Positions 1 through 6,786 are shown, counted from the stretch's first letter. The stretch is DNA of 8,133 nt from JBBRLG01 sp038231495 (GCA_038231495.1 JBBRLG010000346.1:1-8133); one strand, 5' to 3'. Notes: generated by a model not told the origin, from the letters alone. Numbers and translations are program-made.

Positions 1-1
1 C

Positions 2-487
2 ATCCTGGGCATGCCCCCGCCGCCGCCGCCGCTGAACGTGAGTCCGCTCGAAAAAGCCGTCGCAGGGGTGAAGGGCAAGCCGCCGACGTTGCGCGAGACC
101 CTGGCGGTCCACCGTAATGACGCCCTGTGCGCGTCGTGTCACAACCGCATGGACCCGCTCGGGCTGGCGTTTGAGAATTTCAACGCCTTGGGCCGTTGGC
201 GCGAAAAGGAATTGAACCAGCCGATCGAGGCCGGCGGGGAACTGCTCACCGACCAGTCGTTCAAGGACGTGCGCGAGTTGAAGAAAGTGCTGGTGACCGA
301 AAGGCGGTTGGAATTCTATCGGTGCGCGACCGAAAAAATGCTGACCTACGCTCTCGGCCGTGGGTTAGAACCTCAGGACATGCACACCACGGACATAATT
401 GTCGATAAACTAGAAGCGGCGAAGGGGCGGCCTTCCGTCCTCATCAACGGCATCATCGATTCGCCGGCGTTTCAACGGCGCCGCTGA
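2..487 (+). CDS. DUF1588/DUF1585 planctomycete cytochrome-like protein, C-terminal part (5' end outside window)
   Basis: This is the last ~161 codons of a larger exported protein. The frame is open to the window edge, so the ATG at 11 is an internal Met, not a start. The first residues, ILGMPPPPPP, are the proline run that opens DUF1588 in these proteins. A c-type heme-like CxxCH (CASCH, 128-142) follows in the usual context HNRMDPLGLAFENF...GRWR. The rest, from about 265, matches DUF1585 (RELKKVLVTER...TEKMLTYALGRGLE...SPAF). In the family the missing upstream part normally carries DUF1587, DUF1592 and DUF1595, often with another heme-binding domain. The biochemical role is unknown; an extracytoplasmic redox or structural role is inferred. 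The gene ends 33 nt before the DUF1552 gene, its usual partner. Domain identity is secure; function is not. Confidence 0.9.
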   Translation: MLGMPPPPPPLNVSPLEKAVAGVKGKPPTLRETLAVHRNDALCASCHNRMDPLGLAFENFNALGRWREKELNQPIEAGGELLTDQSFKDVRELKKVLVTERRLEFYRCATEKMLTYALGRGLEPQDMHTTDIIVDKLEAAKGRPSVLINGIIDSPAFQRRR

Positions 488-520
488 CTCAATTGCAAGT
501 AACCGAATCGGAGTAGATTC

Positions 521-1882
521 ATGCCAGTAGAACTCAATCGTCGAAACTTCCTCCGCGGGGTCGGGGCCTGTGTCACCCTGCCGTTGTTCGAGTCGCTTAT
601 CCCGACCAGGCTGCTCGCCGCCGAGCCGGCCGCGGCCCAACTCGCAGTCACCGCCACGGGCGCGCCGCTGCGAACGGCGTTCCTGTACTTCCCGAACGGG
701 GCCATCCCGTCCGCCTGGTGGCCGACCGGCGAGGGCGCGGAGTTTTCGTTGGGCCGCACCCTCAAACCGCTGGAGAAGCACAAGGAAATGGTGCAAATTC
801 TCGGCGGCCTGGAGGCCAGGACGGCGGAGGCCGGGCCGGACGGCGGTGGCGACCACGCCCGCGGCAACAGCACCTTCCTGACGGGAGTGCGGCTCAAGAA
901 GAGCGACAAGGACATCCGGGCCGGCGTGTCCATCGACCAGGTTCTGGCCAAGGAGTATGGCCACCTGACCCGCTTTCCGTCGCTCGAATTCTCCTGTGAC
1001 AGCACGCCGAAGGGCAGCGGCTGCGACTCCGGCTATTCGTGTGCGTACCAGTTCAACATTTCCTGGAGTTCACCGACCACGCCCAAGGCCGCCGAGACCA
1101 ACCCGCGACGCGAGTTCGAGCGACTGTTCGGCGACGGCAAGCCGGGCGAGCGCCGGGCCAATCTGGAACGCCGGCAACAGGAAGACAAGTCGGTCCTGGA
1201 TTTCGTGCTGGACGACGCCCGCGCCATGCAGAAACGGCTCGACGCCCACGACAAACAGAAACTCGACCAATACTTGACGGGGGTCCGCGAGCTTGAGGCC
1301 CGCATCCAAAAGGCGGAGCGCTACGGCCAGGTGAAAGACCCCACCGTCGAGACCCCGGCCGGCATCCCCACCGAGTACGCCGAGCACGTCCAACTCATGT
1401 TCGACGTGCTGGTGCTGGCGTTCCAAACCGATTCGACGCGGGTGGCGACCCTGCTGCTGGCCCACGACGGCAGCAACCGCTCGTTCGACCAGATCGGCAT
1501 TACCGAAGGGCATCACGACTTGACTCATCACCAGAACCGCAAGGACTGGATCGACAAGGTGGCCGACATCGACCAGTGGTACGTCCAGCAGTTCGCCAAG
1601 TTCCTCGACAAGCTGAATCAGGTGAAAGACGCGGACGGCACCACGCTGTTGCACAATTCGATGATTGTCTACGGCAGCGGCAACGCGGACGGCAACCGGC
1701 ACACGCACACCAATTTGCCGATCGTGTTCGCCGGCGGCGGCGGCGGAGCCTTGAAAACGGGGCGGTACGTCAAACACAGTAACGTGCCGCTGACAAACCT
1801 CTATCTCGGCATGGCTCAAACCCTTGGGGTGCCGAAACTCGAACGGTTCGGCGACTCCACCGAGGCGTTGAAGAACGTCTGA
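521..1882 (+). CDS. DUF1552 family protein, Tat-exported
   Basis: A complete 453-residue protein, the normal length for DUF1552. The start ATG is supported by GGAG at 510-513 with a 7-nt spacer. Residues 7-13 (RRNFLRG) followed by a mild hydrophobic stretch form a twin-arginine signal, as is usual in this family, so export in a folded state is inferred. Family-typical blocks are present: FPNGAIPSAWWP near residue 63, DHARGNSTFLTG near 110, a Cys-containing segment (SCDSTPKGSGCDSGYSC) near 158-174, GHHDLTHH at 330-337, and the C-terminal YGSGNADGN and TNLPIVFAGGGGG blocks. I know of no experimentally assigned reaction; the fold has been related to alkaline phosphatase/sulfatase-like proteins, but that is not visible here. 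It is commonly encoded next to DUF1592/1588/1585 proteins, as seen here, and probably acts with them. Confidence 0.92.
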   Translation: MPVELNRRNFLRGVGACVTLPLFESLIPTRLLAAEPAAAQLAVTATGAPLRTAFLYFPNGAIPSAWWPTGEGAEFSLGRTLKPLEKHKEMVQILGGLEARTAEAGPDGGGDHARGNSTFLTGVRLKKSDKDIRAGVSIDQVLAKEYGHLTRFPSLEFSCDSTPKGSGCDSGYSCAYQFNISWSSPTTPKAAETNPRREFERLFGDGKPGERRANLERRQQEDKSVLDFVLDDARAMQKRLDAHDKQKLDQYLTGVRELEARIQKAERYGQVKDPTVETPAGIPTEYAEHVQLMFDVLVLAFQTDSTRVATLLLAHDGSNRSFDQIGITEGHHDLTHHQNRKDWIDKVADIDQWYVQQFAKFLDKLNQVKDADGTTLLHNSMIVYGSGNADGNRHTHTNLPIVFAGGGGGALKTGRYVKHSNVPLTNLYLGMAQTLGVPKLERFGDSTEALKNV

Positions 1883-1902
1883 TCTCAAGTCTTGCTTCTT
1901 CC

Positions 1903-1907
1903 AGGAG
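1903..1907 (+). promoter_or_regulatory. Shine-Dalgarno AGGAG deciding the hydrolase start
   Basis: AGGAG ends directly against the ATG at 1908, which leaves that ATG no spacer. The ATG at 1914 has a normal 6-nt spacer. The start at 1914 also gives a cleaner signal peptide. Confidence 0.75.
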
Positions 1908-1913
1908 ATGCAC

Positions 1914-2786
1914 ATGTGGTTCGGCTTTCTCTCCCTCGTCCTTGTCCTCTGCGGACTGCTGCCGATCGCCCGCGCGGATGATCCGCCGGCGGTGCCGTTG
2001 TGGGAAAAGGGTGCCCCGGGGTTCGAGGACCGCAAGGACGAGAAGGAGAACCGCAACGTCCAGAAGAGCGGCGAATACAGCGTCACGAACGTCCACAATC
2101 CGTACGTCACCGTATTCCTGCCGCCGAAGGACAAGGCGACGGGGGCGGCGGTTGTAATCTGTCCGGGCGGCGGGCACCGCGAGCTGTGGGTGCTGCACGA
2201 AGGGGAAAACGTGGCGAAATGGTTGGCCGAGCGCGGCGTGACGGCGTTCGTGCTGCGTTACCGGCTGGCTCGGGAAAAGGACTCGAAATACAAGATCGAC
2301 GAACACGCCTTGCAAGACGGCCAGCGGGCGATTCGCCTGGTCCGGAGCCGGGCGAAGGACTGGGGCGTCAACCCGTCGCGCGTTGGGATCATGGGTTTCT
2401 CGGCCGGCGGCGAGGTGGCCGCATTGGTATGCCGCCACCCCGACAAAGGTAAGGAAGGCGCCGACGACGCGATCGAGCGCGAGAGTTGTCGGCCGGACTT
2501 CCAGGTGCTGGTCTATTCTGGGCCGCAGGGGATCGCGCGGCAGACGATCACGAAGGAAACCCCGCCAACGTTTATCGTGGTCGGCGACGAGGACAACGCG
2601 GTGACGTGGTTGGTCGAGCACTACCAGGCGTTGAAGAAAGCAGGGGTGTCGTCCGAGCTACACGTTTATGCGAAAACGCCGCATGCGTTCGGTTTCCGCC
2701 CGGAAAAGATGAGCCGCCCGGTTGACGCTTGGCCGCAGCGGCTTCACGAATTCCTCGGCGCCGAAGGCATGCTAAAAAAGGAATGA
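1914..2786 (+). CDS. Secreted alpha/beta hydrolase, acetyl-esterase / BD-FAE-like
   Basis: A 290-residue protein starting at 1914. Residues 1-21 (MWFGFLSLVLVLCGLLPIARA) form a signal peptide with an ARA cleavage motif. The mature part is an alpha/beta hydrolase of the Aes/dienelactone-hydrolase type. CPGGGH at 83-88 is the oxyanion-hole loop, and GFSAGG at 161-166 places the nucleophile Ser163. GDEDNAV at 224-230 gives the likely acid Asp227, and PHAFGF gives His257. The triad is therefore complete. Related planctomycete proteins are annotated as xylan or polysaccharide acetyl-esterases, so hydrolysis of acyl esters on sugars is plausible, but the substrate cannot be read from sequence. It lies 31 nt after DUF1552 and 36 nt before the sugar epimerase, which supports a carbohydrate role. 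Alternative: a carboxylesterase or peptidase-like hydrolase of the same fold. Confidence 0.88.
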   Translation: MWFGFLSLVLVLCGLLPIARADDPPAVPLWEKGAPGFEDRKDEKENRNVQKSGEYSVTNVHNPYVTVFLPPKDKATGAAVVICPGGGHRELWVLHEGENVAKWLAERGVTAFVLRYRLAREKDSKYKIDEHALQDGQRAIRLVRSRAKDWGVNPSRVGIMGFSAGGEVAALVCRHPDKGKEGADDAIERESCRPDFQVLVYSGPQGIARQTITKETPPTFIVVGDEDNAVTWLVEHYQALKKAGVSSELHVYAKTPHAFGFRPEKMSRPVDAWPQRLHEFLGAEGMLKKE

Positions 2787-2822
2787 CTGGCCCGTTGCTG
2801 TCAGCTAAAGGAAGGTGCGATC

Positions 2823-4163
2823 ATGGCGCGGCCAAGGATTCTTCGCCCCGGAGTCGTAGCCGGCCTGCTTTTGCTGGCGTCGGCCGCAGGGGCGCGCGCC
2901 GACAACGACGCGCCGCCCGCGCGTGAAGCCCTTCTGGAACAAGCGAAACGCTGCCGGAACATTCTCAAGAGCAGCCTGGTAGACTTTTACCTGCCCACTG
3001 CGGTCGACAAGGACAACGGCGGGTATTTCGAGTCGCTGCGCGACGGGAAATTGGCCCCGACTGGGGAGAAATTCCTCGTGCTGCAGGCGCGCCAGCTGTG
3101 GTTTTTCAGCACGCTCGCGCGGGAGGGTATTGAGAAGGACGCCGCCCGCAATGCCGCCAAGGCCGGGTTCGATTTTCTCGAAAGGAGGATGCGCGACCCA
3201 CGCAACGGCGGCTACTATGCCAAAGTAACCGACGCCGGTCAGCCCACAGACAAACGCAAGCACGTCTACCTGAATGCCTTCGCGCTTTATGGATTGGCGG
3301 CTTACCACCGCGCCGCCAACGAGCCGAAGGCGCTGGAAGCCGCCAAGGATTTGTTCCGTGTCCTGGAGGACAAAGCCCATGATCGCAGGAACGGCGGCTA
3401 CTGCGAGTTCTTCACCGACGACTGGCAGCCAATCAGCGACCCCAAGGAGAACAGCTACGTTGGCGCCCCTGGCACCAAGACCTACAACACGCATTTGCAT
3501 GTGCTGGAAGCGTTGACGGAGTTGTATCGCGTGTGGCCCGACTCGTTGGTGAAGGAGCGCTTGAATGAGTTGCTGGTCATCAATACCAGCACCGTCCGTC
3601 ATCCGGATTTCGCCAGCAACATCGACGGTTGGAAACCGGAATGGCGCTTGATCGAGGCGGCCAGCAATCTGAAAGCGAGCTACGGCCACGACGTCGAATG
3701 CTCCTGGCTTGCACTCGATGCCGCCCGCGCGCTTGGGCAGTCGCCGGCGATGCACCGCAGTTGGGCCGAGTCGCTGTGCGGCTACAGCATGAAATACGGC
3801 TACGACCGCCAGCACGGGGGCTTCTTCTACACCGGCCCGCTAGGCAAACCGGCCGAGGACACCAAAAAGGAGTGGTGGGTGCAAGCAGAGGCGCTGGTGG
3901 CGATGTTGGAGATGTACCGGCTGACCGGAAGAGTGGAGTATTATGCCGCGTTTAGCCAGACGTTGGACTTCGTCGAAAAGCACCAGGTCGCCAAGGACGG
4001 CGGTTGGTGGGCGACGCGCGCGGCCGACGGCTCGGCGAGAGGGAACCAGCGCAGCTCGCAGTGGCAAGGCGCGTACCACAATGGCCGGTCAATGCTCAAC
4101 TGTGCCAAGCTGCTGGAGGAGTTGGCGGAAAAGGCTGTGAAGGACAAACGTGATGGCAAATAG
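2823..4163 (+). CDS. Exported AGE-family epimerase (N-acylglucosamine / cellobiose 2-epimerase-like)
   Basis: A complete 446-residue protein. The start is supported by AGGAAGG at 2809-2815 with a 7-nt spacer. Residues 1-26 form a signal peptide (hydrophobic VVAGLLLLASAA, then ARA and Asp27), leaving ~420 residues, the usual size of the (alpha/alpha)6-barrel epimerases. Active-site blocks of cellobiose 2-epimerases are visible: Arg90 in LQARQLWFFS, YNTHLHVLEA (His224, His226), GHDVE (His289), KEWWVQAE (349-356) and YHNGR (His419). These enzymes interconvert C2 epimers at a reducing sugar end by proton abstraction with a His pair. Exact substrate (free sugar, disaccharide or N-acylglucosamine) is undetermined. 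AGE enzymes are mostly cytoplasmic, so the signal peptide is notable. It is the last gene of the cluster, and a terminator follows 189 nt after the stop. Confidence 0.9.
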   Translation: MARPRILRPGVVAGLLLLASAAGARADNDAPPAREALLEQAKRCRNILKSSLVDFYLPTAVDKDNGGYFESLRDGKLAPTGEKFLVLQARQLWFFSTLAREGIEKDAARNAAKAGFDFLERRMRDPRNGGYYAKVTDAGQPTDKRKHVYLNAFALYGLAAYHRAANEPKALEAAKDLFRVLEDKAHDRRNGGYCEFFTDDWQPISDPKENSYVGAPGTKTYNTHLHVLEALTELYRVWPDSLVKERLNELLVINTSTVRHPDFASNIDGWKPEWRLIEAASNLKASYGHDVECSWLALDAARALGQSPAMHRSWAESLCGYSMKYGYDRQHGGFFYTGPLGKPAEDTKKEWWVQAEALVAMLEMYRLTGRVEYYAAFSQTLDFVEKHQVAKDGGWWATRAADGSARGNQRSSQWQGAYHNGRSMLNCAKLLEELAEKAVKDKRDGK

Positions 4164-4192
4164 CGTCTATCGACGGTGCGGATCGGAGCTTC

Positions 4193-4248
4193 GTGCGGAT
4201 TACCGGGCTTCCCGGCATGCCGTGAATCCTGCTCGGGCTAGTCCGCAC
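4193..4248 (+). other. Structured RNA module in the 3' UTR of the epimerase gene
   Basis: GTGCGGATTA (4193-4202) pairs with TAGTCCGCAC (4239-4248) as a 10-bp helix with one G-U wobble. Inside it CCGGG (4203-4207) pairs with CCCGG (4211-4215) around a CTT loop. It starts 29 nt after the epimerase stop and precedes a second hairpin. It could stabilise the mRNA 3' end, be part of a small RNA ending at the terminator, or be a copy of an intergenic repeat. The fold was done by hand. Confidence 0.5.
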
Positions 4249-4253
4249 ACGCC

Positions 4254-4274
4254 GGCTCTCTCCAAGAGAGAGCC
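4254..4274 (+). other. 9-bp perfect hairpin, no T-tail
   Basis: GGCTCTCTC (4254-4262) pairs perfectly with GAGAGAGCC (4266-4274) around a CAA loop. There is no following T run, so it is not a canonical intrinsic terminator. It sits between the module at 4193-4248 and the real terminator. It may be an RNA-stability element or an interspersed palindromic repeat. Confidence 0.6.
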
Positions 4275-4352
4275 CAGAGCCGCTAGATGCACCAACCATT
4301 CGGGGAGCCTGGTGATCGAGAGCGAGCAAGCCCGCCACACGGGTTAACGGGC

Positions 4353-4383
4353 AAGGCCGAGAGCAACCGCTCTCGGCCTTTTT
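4353..4383 (+). terminator. Rho-independent terminator of the 2-4163 gene cluster
   Basis: AAGGCCGAGAGC (4353-4364) pairs perfectly with GCTCTCGGCCTT (4369-4380) around the loop AACC, giving a 12-bp stem. The 3' side runs into TTTTT (4379-4383) and a further TTTT at 4386-4389. This is the only strong intrinsic terminator I found and probably ends the operon transcript. Confidence 0.9.
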
Positions 4384-4800
4384 CGTTTTGGCCTTTCCTA
4401 CGCGGCTTTCCGCCAATTCCCCTCGTGTCTCCCCTATCTGGCGAGAGCGCGCCGCAACCGCCAGCGCTGCTTTCCTGCTCGTCCCCAACCGCCAAAAGCT
4501 CGATACAACTCTCCGAGCGCCGGGCGGCACTGCCGTACCCAGTTAGCACCACGCGGAGGGGACCAAAGGCATTTTGGCACGAAGGGCAGTAAAAACGACG
4601 AGTTGGTCGAAGCGATGATCGGGAGCCGACGAAGGTAATTCGTCCCAAAATCATAATCGGTATTCAGGTATGTCATTCAATAGGCCGAAAAAGCCACACC
4701 CCGATTAGGCCCCTATTTTCGCTCCTGGAGACGTTTTTTGCCGTAACTGCTGTTTCCATCATCGCTTATGGACTGTCACCCTACATTACACTTCCGGGCC

Positions 4801-4868
4801 TTTTTTGGCACCTTTTGGCGCCTTTTCAGGCCTTTTCGGTCGGCTTTGTGCCGGATTTCACTGCTTTT
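4801..4868. repeat. Helically phased T-tracts, probable intrinsically curved DNA
   Basis: T-runs lie at 4801-4806, 4813-4816, 4823-4826, 4833-4836, 4845-4847, 4856-4858 and 4865-4868. Their centres are 9.5 to 11.5 bp apart, about one helical turn. Three consecutive 10-bp units start with CCTTTT at 4811, 4821 and 4831. Tracts in phase with the helix bend DNA. The runs are short, so the bend may be modest. No gene or promoter beside it explains it. Confidence 0.5.
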
Positions 4869-5025
4869 GTGCCACGGCGGGAAGCACCGCTTGACTGATC
4901 TGCGCAGGACTCGGGGAGCCTTTCGACCCCGCGCTTTCCCCAACCCAACCGTTGAAAATGCCGCTCTTGTCGAGGTGCGTCGCGGCGGTGTGCCAGCGTT
5001 GCCGGACGGGGAACTGGCTCCCGCG

Positions 5026-5044
5026 CGCCGGCCATTTGCCGGCG
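5026..5044. other. GC-rich 7-bp perfect hairpin
   Basis: CGCCGGC (5026-5032) and GCCGGCG (5038-5044) are perfect inverted arms around CATTT. There is no T-tail and no neighbouring gene end, so its role is unknown. Confidence 0.4.
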
Positions 5045-5150
5045 GCAGTTATTACCACTTTCCTCTCCGAATTGCCTTGAGCTTTCCCGTGAAACGAGGC
5101 TCAGTGTCCACACGGGTTATCGCACCGAGGCCACGACAAGGGAGACGATC

Positions 5151-5372
5151 ATGGAGCAAACGACCGGCCGGCTGCTCGCCGAGCTGCAGCGACTGGAGGG
5201 AAGGGGGCTTCCTGTTCAACCGACCGTCGGAGGGAAACAGGGCGGGCACTCCGAGGCCCGATCCCCTGTCAACGTAATGACGACGGATACCAGTGCTTGC
5301 GGTCGTAAGCAGAGGGTCGCGCCGGGCAACCCGTGCGTGCGAAAGGTTGGCCGGACGAGCCGGATGCCTTAA
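5151..5372 (+). other. Short ORF with a good Shine-Dalgarno, possible remnant start of a lost gene
   Basis: The ATG at 5151 follows GGGAG (5140-5144) with a 6-nt spacer. The first ~20 residues (MEQTTGRLLAELQRLEGRG) look like a real amphipathic N-terminus and their codons are mostly G/C at position 3. After that the translation becomes unconvincing, and the frame ends at a TAA inside the domain V-like hairpin. One reading is the beginning of an intron-encoded or other protein whose body was deleted; the other is a chance ORF. I recognise no family. Confidence 0.25.
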
Positions 5373-5430
5373 TTGGGCACGTCCGGATCCGTGGGAGCTC
5401 TGGGTGGATACCCGCCCAGGGCGACCCGGC
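5357..5430 (+). ncRNA. Group II intron 3' end (domain V + domain VI), remnant without reverse transcriptase
   Basis: Positions 5357-5389 follow the domain V pattern. GAGCCGGAT pairs with CGTCCGGATC, and the terminal stem-loop GCCT-TAATT-GGGC lies between the arms. The invariant GAGCCG opening (AGC triad at 5358-5360) and the CACGT side are present. The usual G-U wobble of the triad is a G-A mismatch here (G5359, A5387). A domain VI-like hairpin follows: GCTCTGGGTGG (5397-5407) with the complementary arm 5412-5422, an 11-bp stem with two wobbles. GGG (5393-5395) and CCC (5425-5427) close its base, with unpaired A5424 placed as the branch point. The 3' splice site would be near 5430. No maturase/RT ORF lies upstream, and domains I-III were not recognised. 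Alternative: an unrelated structured RNA. Confidence 0.5.
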
Positions 5431-5433
5431 AAC

Positions 5434-5504
5434 GCAACGGTGAGTTGGCGGTCGTGGACGCGAACAGATTGGGTAAGTATACTCGCTCACCCTACTTGCG
5501 TTGC
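5434..5504. repeat. Two-part inverted repeat just after the intron-like end
   Basis: GCAACG (5434-5439) is complementary to CGTTGC (5499-5504), and GGTGAG (5439-5444) to CTCACC (5486-5491), enclosing about 40 nt. It could fold as a stem with an asymmetric loop. The arms are short and chance cannot be excluded. Confidence 0.3.
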
Positions 5505-5686
5505 TCCACACGGATGAGGTGCTCACGACAGCCTGGACACGACGGATTGGGCATACCAAGAAACGTATCAACTGCGACGCTCGCCAGCTGCGCCAGTTTG
5601 GCAACGAGGAACGATCACCCGATGCCTTTTTGCGTGCCATGCTCTTGGCCTTGCGTGGGCAGGCCACGCCAATGACCCGAATTTAG
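5477..5686 (+). other. Weak open frame, possible gene remnant
   Basis: An open frame of about 69 codons after an in-frame TAA at 5474 and ending with TAG at 5684. It has no ATG at its beginning (TTG at 5501 is the first plausible start) and no Shine-Dalgarno. About 70% of its third positions are G or C. The C-terminal half (RINCDARQLRQFGNEER...) looks protein-like, but I recognise no family. It may be a C-terminal fragment or chance. Confidence 0.15.
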
Positions 5687-5733
5687 CCGCAAGAGCGCCA
5701 TGCAATGGCAACCGGGGTTTTCAATACTAAAAC

Positions 5734-6774
5734 TTATCGACCAATAAAGATAACGTCCAGGAGCTGCGAGCCGCCGCCGGGAGCGGCTTCGCGCGTGATC
5801 ACGATCACATGATCGGTCTTTGCATCCAGCGTGCAGGTTTTGGCGCCGGCTTTGGTCTTCACAGTTTCTTCCAGCTCAAATTCCTTGGGGCTTTTTTCCT
5901 TGATGACGCTCAGCGTGCCGTTGCCGTGCGAACTAAAGGCCTCCATGGTGCGAGGATTGAAAACGGCACCGTCGCTGCTGCCGGCCAGAGGCAAGGTGGT
6001 GATGATTTTGCCATCAACCGCACTGAGGATGACACAAGTGGGCGTGCCGCCTTTTCCGCCGCGACACATCGCGAAAAGAATGTGGTTCTTGGTATCGATG
6101 GCCAGGCCCGCCGGCCCACTGCCCTTTTCACCGAGGTCGAAATGGCCGGTCACCTTGAGGGTTTTGGCGTCCACCACGGCGATGTGGTGCTCGTTGGCCA
6201 CGTCAAAATAGAGATGTCCCTCGCCGTCCGTGACGCCCTGCTCGACGGAGGCATTGGCGCCGTTCGGGCCGATGGCCTCCACCTTGTCGACGATCGAACC
6301 GTCCTTGGAATCGACCACGAGAAGGTTGGGCGCACGGTGACTCAGAATAAAAAAGTGGTGGGTCGGGGCGTCAAAGAGATAGCCGTCCGCACCCGGTGCA
6401 GGAACGGTCTTGATCGCTTCGAGTGTCTTCGTGTTGAAAAAAGTCGCGGGATTGCCGGAGACCAGACCGGTTTGGTTTTCCGGGTCTATCGCGACGCCAT
6501 GCCCGGACGCCTTGGCAAGGGTGCCCGCGAGCTTGTAGGTATCGAGGTCGAATACACTGACCGCATTGCCGCAGGCGACATAAACCCGGCGGTTGACGCT
6601 GTCCGCCGTGACGTAGTCAATCCCCCCGGCGGCGGGAATCTGCGTGGTTTCAAGAATCTTGTAGGGCTTGGCAGCGGCGTCGTCGGCCGGAGCGATGTGA
6701 GTGAGACCCAATAACGCCGCCAGGCCGACGGCGGCCGCAAGCAGGGTGCTGGGGTTTTGGGGAAGCTTTTTCAT
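5734..6774 (-). CDS. Exported YncE-like beta-propeller repeat protein
   Basis: A 346-residue protein read leftwards from ATG at 6774-6772 to TAA at 5734. The frame could be extended to a TTG at 6795, but the Shine-Dalgarno lies inside that extension, so the ATG is preferred. Residues 1-30 form a signal peptide (Lys2-Lys3, hydrophobic LLAAAVGLAALLGL, APA before Asp31). The mature part consists of repeated blades of about 40-45 residues, with motifs such as NRRVYVACGNAVSVFDLDTY, LLVVDSKDGSIVDKV, HHIAVVDAKTLKVTG and AGLAIDTKNHILFAMC. This is the YncE/YVTN-type propeller pattern. Such proteins are usually periplasmic or secreted binding scaffolds; no catalytic motif is visible and no ligand can be assigned. 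It is transcribed alone. I saw no convincing terminator after it. Confidence 0.88.
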   Translation of the reverse strand: MKKLPQNPSTLLAAAVGLAALLGLTHIAPADDAAAKPYKILETTQIPAAGGIDYVTADSVNRRVYVACGNAVSVFDLDTYKLAGTLAKASGHGVAIDPENQTGLVSGNPATFFNTKTLEAIKTVPAPGADGYLFDAPTHHFFILSHRAPNLLVVDSKDGSIVDKVEAIGPNGANASVEQGVTDGEGHLYFDVANEHHIAVVDAKTLKVTGHFDLGEKGSGPAGLAIDTKNHILFAMCRGGKGGTPTCVILSAVDGKIITTLPLAGSSDGAVFNPRTMEAFSSHGNGTLSVIKEKSPKEFELEETVKTKAGAKTCTLDAKTDHVIVITREAAPGGGSQLLDVIFIGR

Positions 6775-6780
6775 ACCGTA

Positions 6781-6786
6781 CCTCCT
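6781..6786 (-). promoter_or_regulatory. Shine-Dalgarno AGGAGG deciding the propeller start
   Basis: CCTCCT on the + strand is AGGAGG on the coding strand, 6 nt before the ATG at 6774. It is a perfect anti-16S match and rules out the longer TTG start at 6795, which would place this site inside the coding frame. Confidence 0.85.

Larger units (their letters stand above)
4384..5733. other. Long region without a supported protein gene
   Basis: About 1.35 kb between the terminator and the stop of the YncE-like gene. Open frames exist on both strands, for example 4434-4676 (-), 4768-5277 (+), 4826-5113 (-) and 5269-5667 (-). Their products are rich in Arg, Pro and Ser, match no family I recognise, and overlap one another. 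Recognisable content is the phased T-tract block, a hairpin at 5026-5044, the short ORF at 5151, the group II intron-like end at 5357-5430 and an inverted repeat at 5434-5504. The region reads as degraded accessory DNA; a small gene could be hidden in it. Confidence 0.6.

Noticed and set aside
1070..2134. 354-codon open frame on the minus strand
   Set aside because: It lies antisense to the DUF1552 and hydrolase genes, both with family motifs and ribosome sites. Long antisense frames are expected in GC-rich codon-biased DNA.
2805..3815. 336-codon open frame on the minus strand
   Set aside because: Shadow of the AGE epimerase gene, whose plus-strand frame carries the conserved active-site blocks.
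4283..4676. Minus-strand frames with a CPSC motif (possible zinc ribbon)
   Set aside because: A single CxxC pair without a second pair, competing frames over the same DNA, overlap with the operon terminator, and no recognisable family.
4610..4767. 10-bp inverted repeat AAGCGATGAT / ATCATCGCTT
   Set aside because: Arms are 138 bp apart and do not extend. About one such pair is expected by chance in a window of this size.
5697..5709. Small hairpin GCCAT-GCA-ATGGC after the propeller gene as a terminator
   Set aside because: The stem is only 5 bp and no T-run follows it in the direction of transcription.
5809..6714. 301-codon open frame on the plus strand
   Set aside because: It is antisense to the propeller gene, which has a signal peptide, AGGAGG and repeated blade motifs. 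The plus-strand product matches nothing I recognise.
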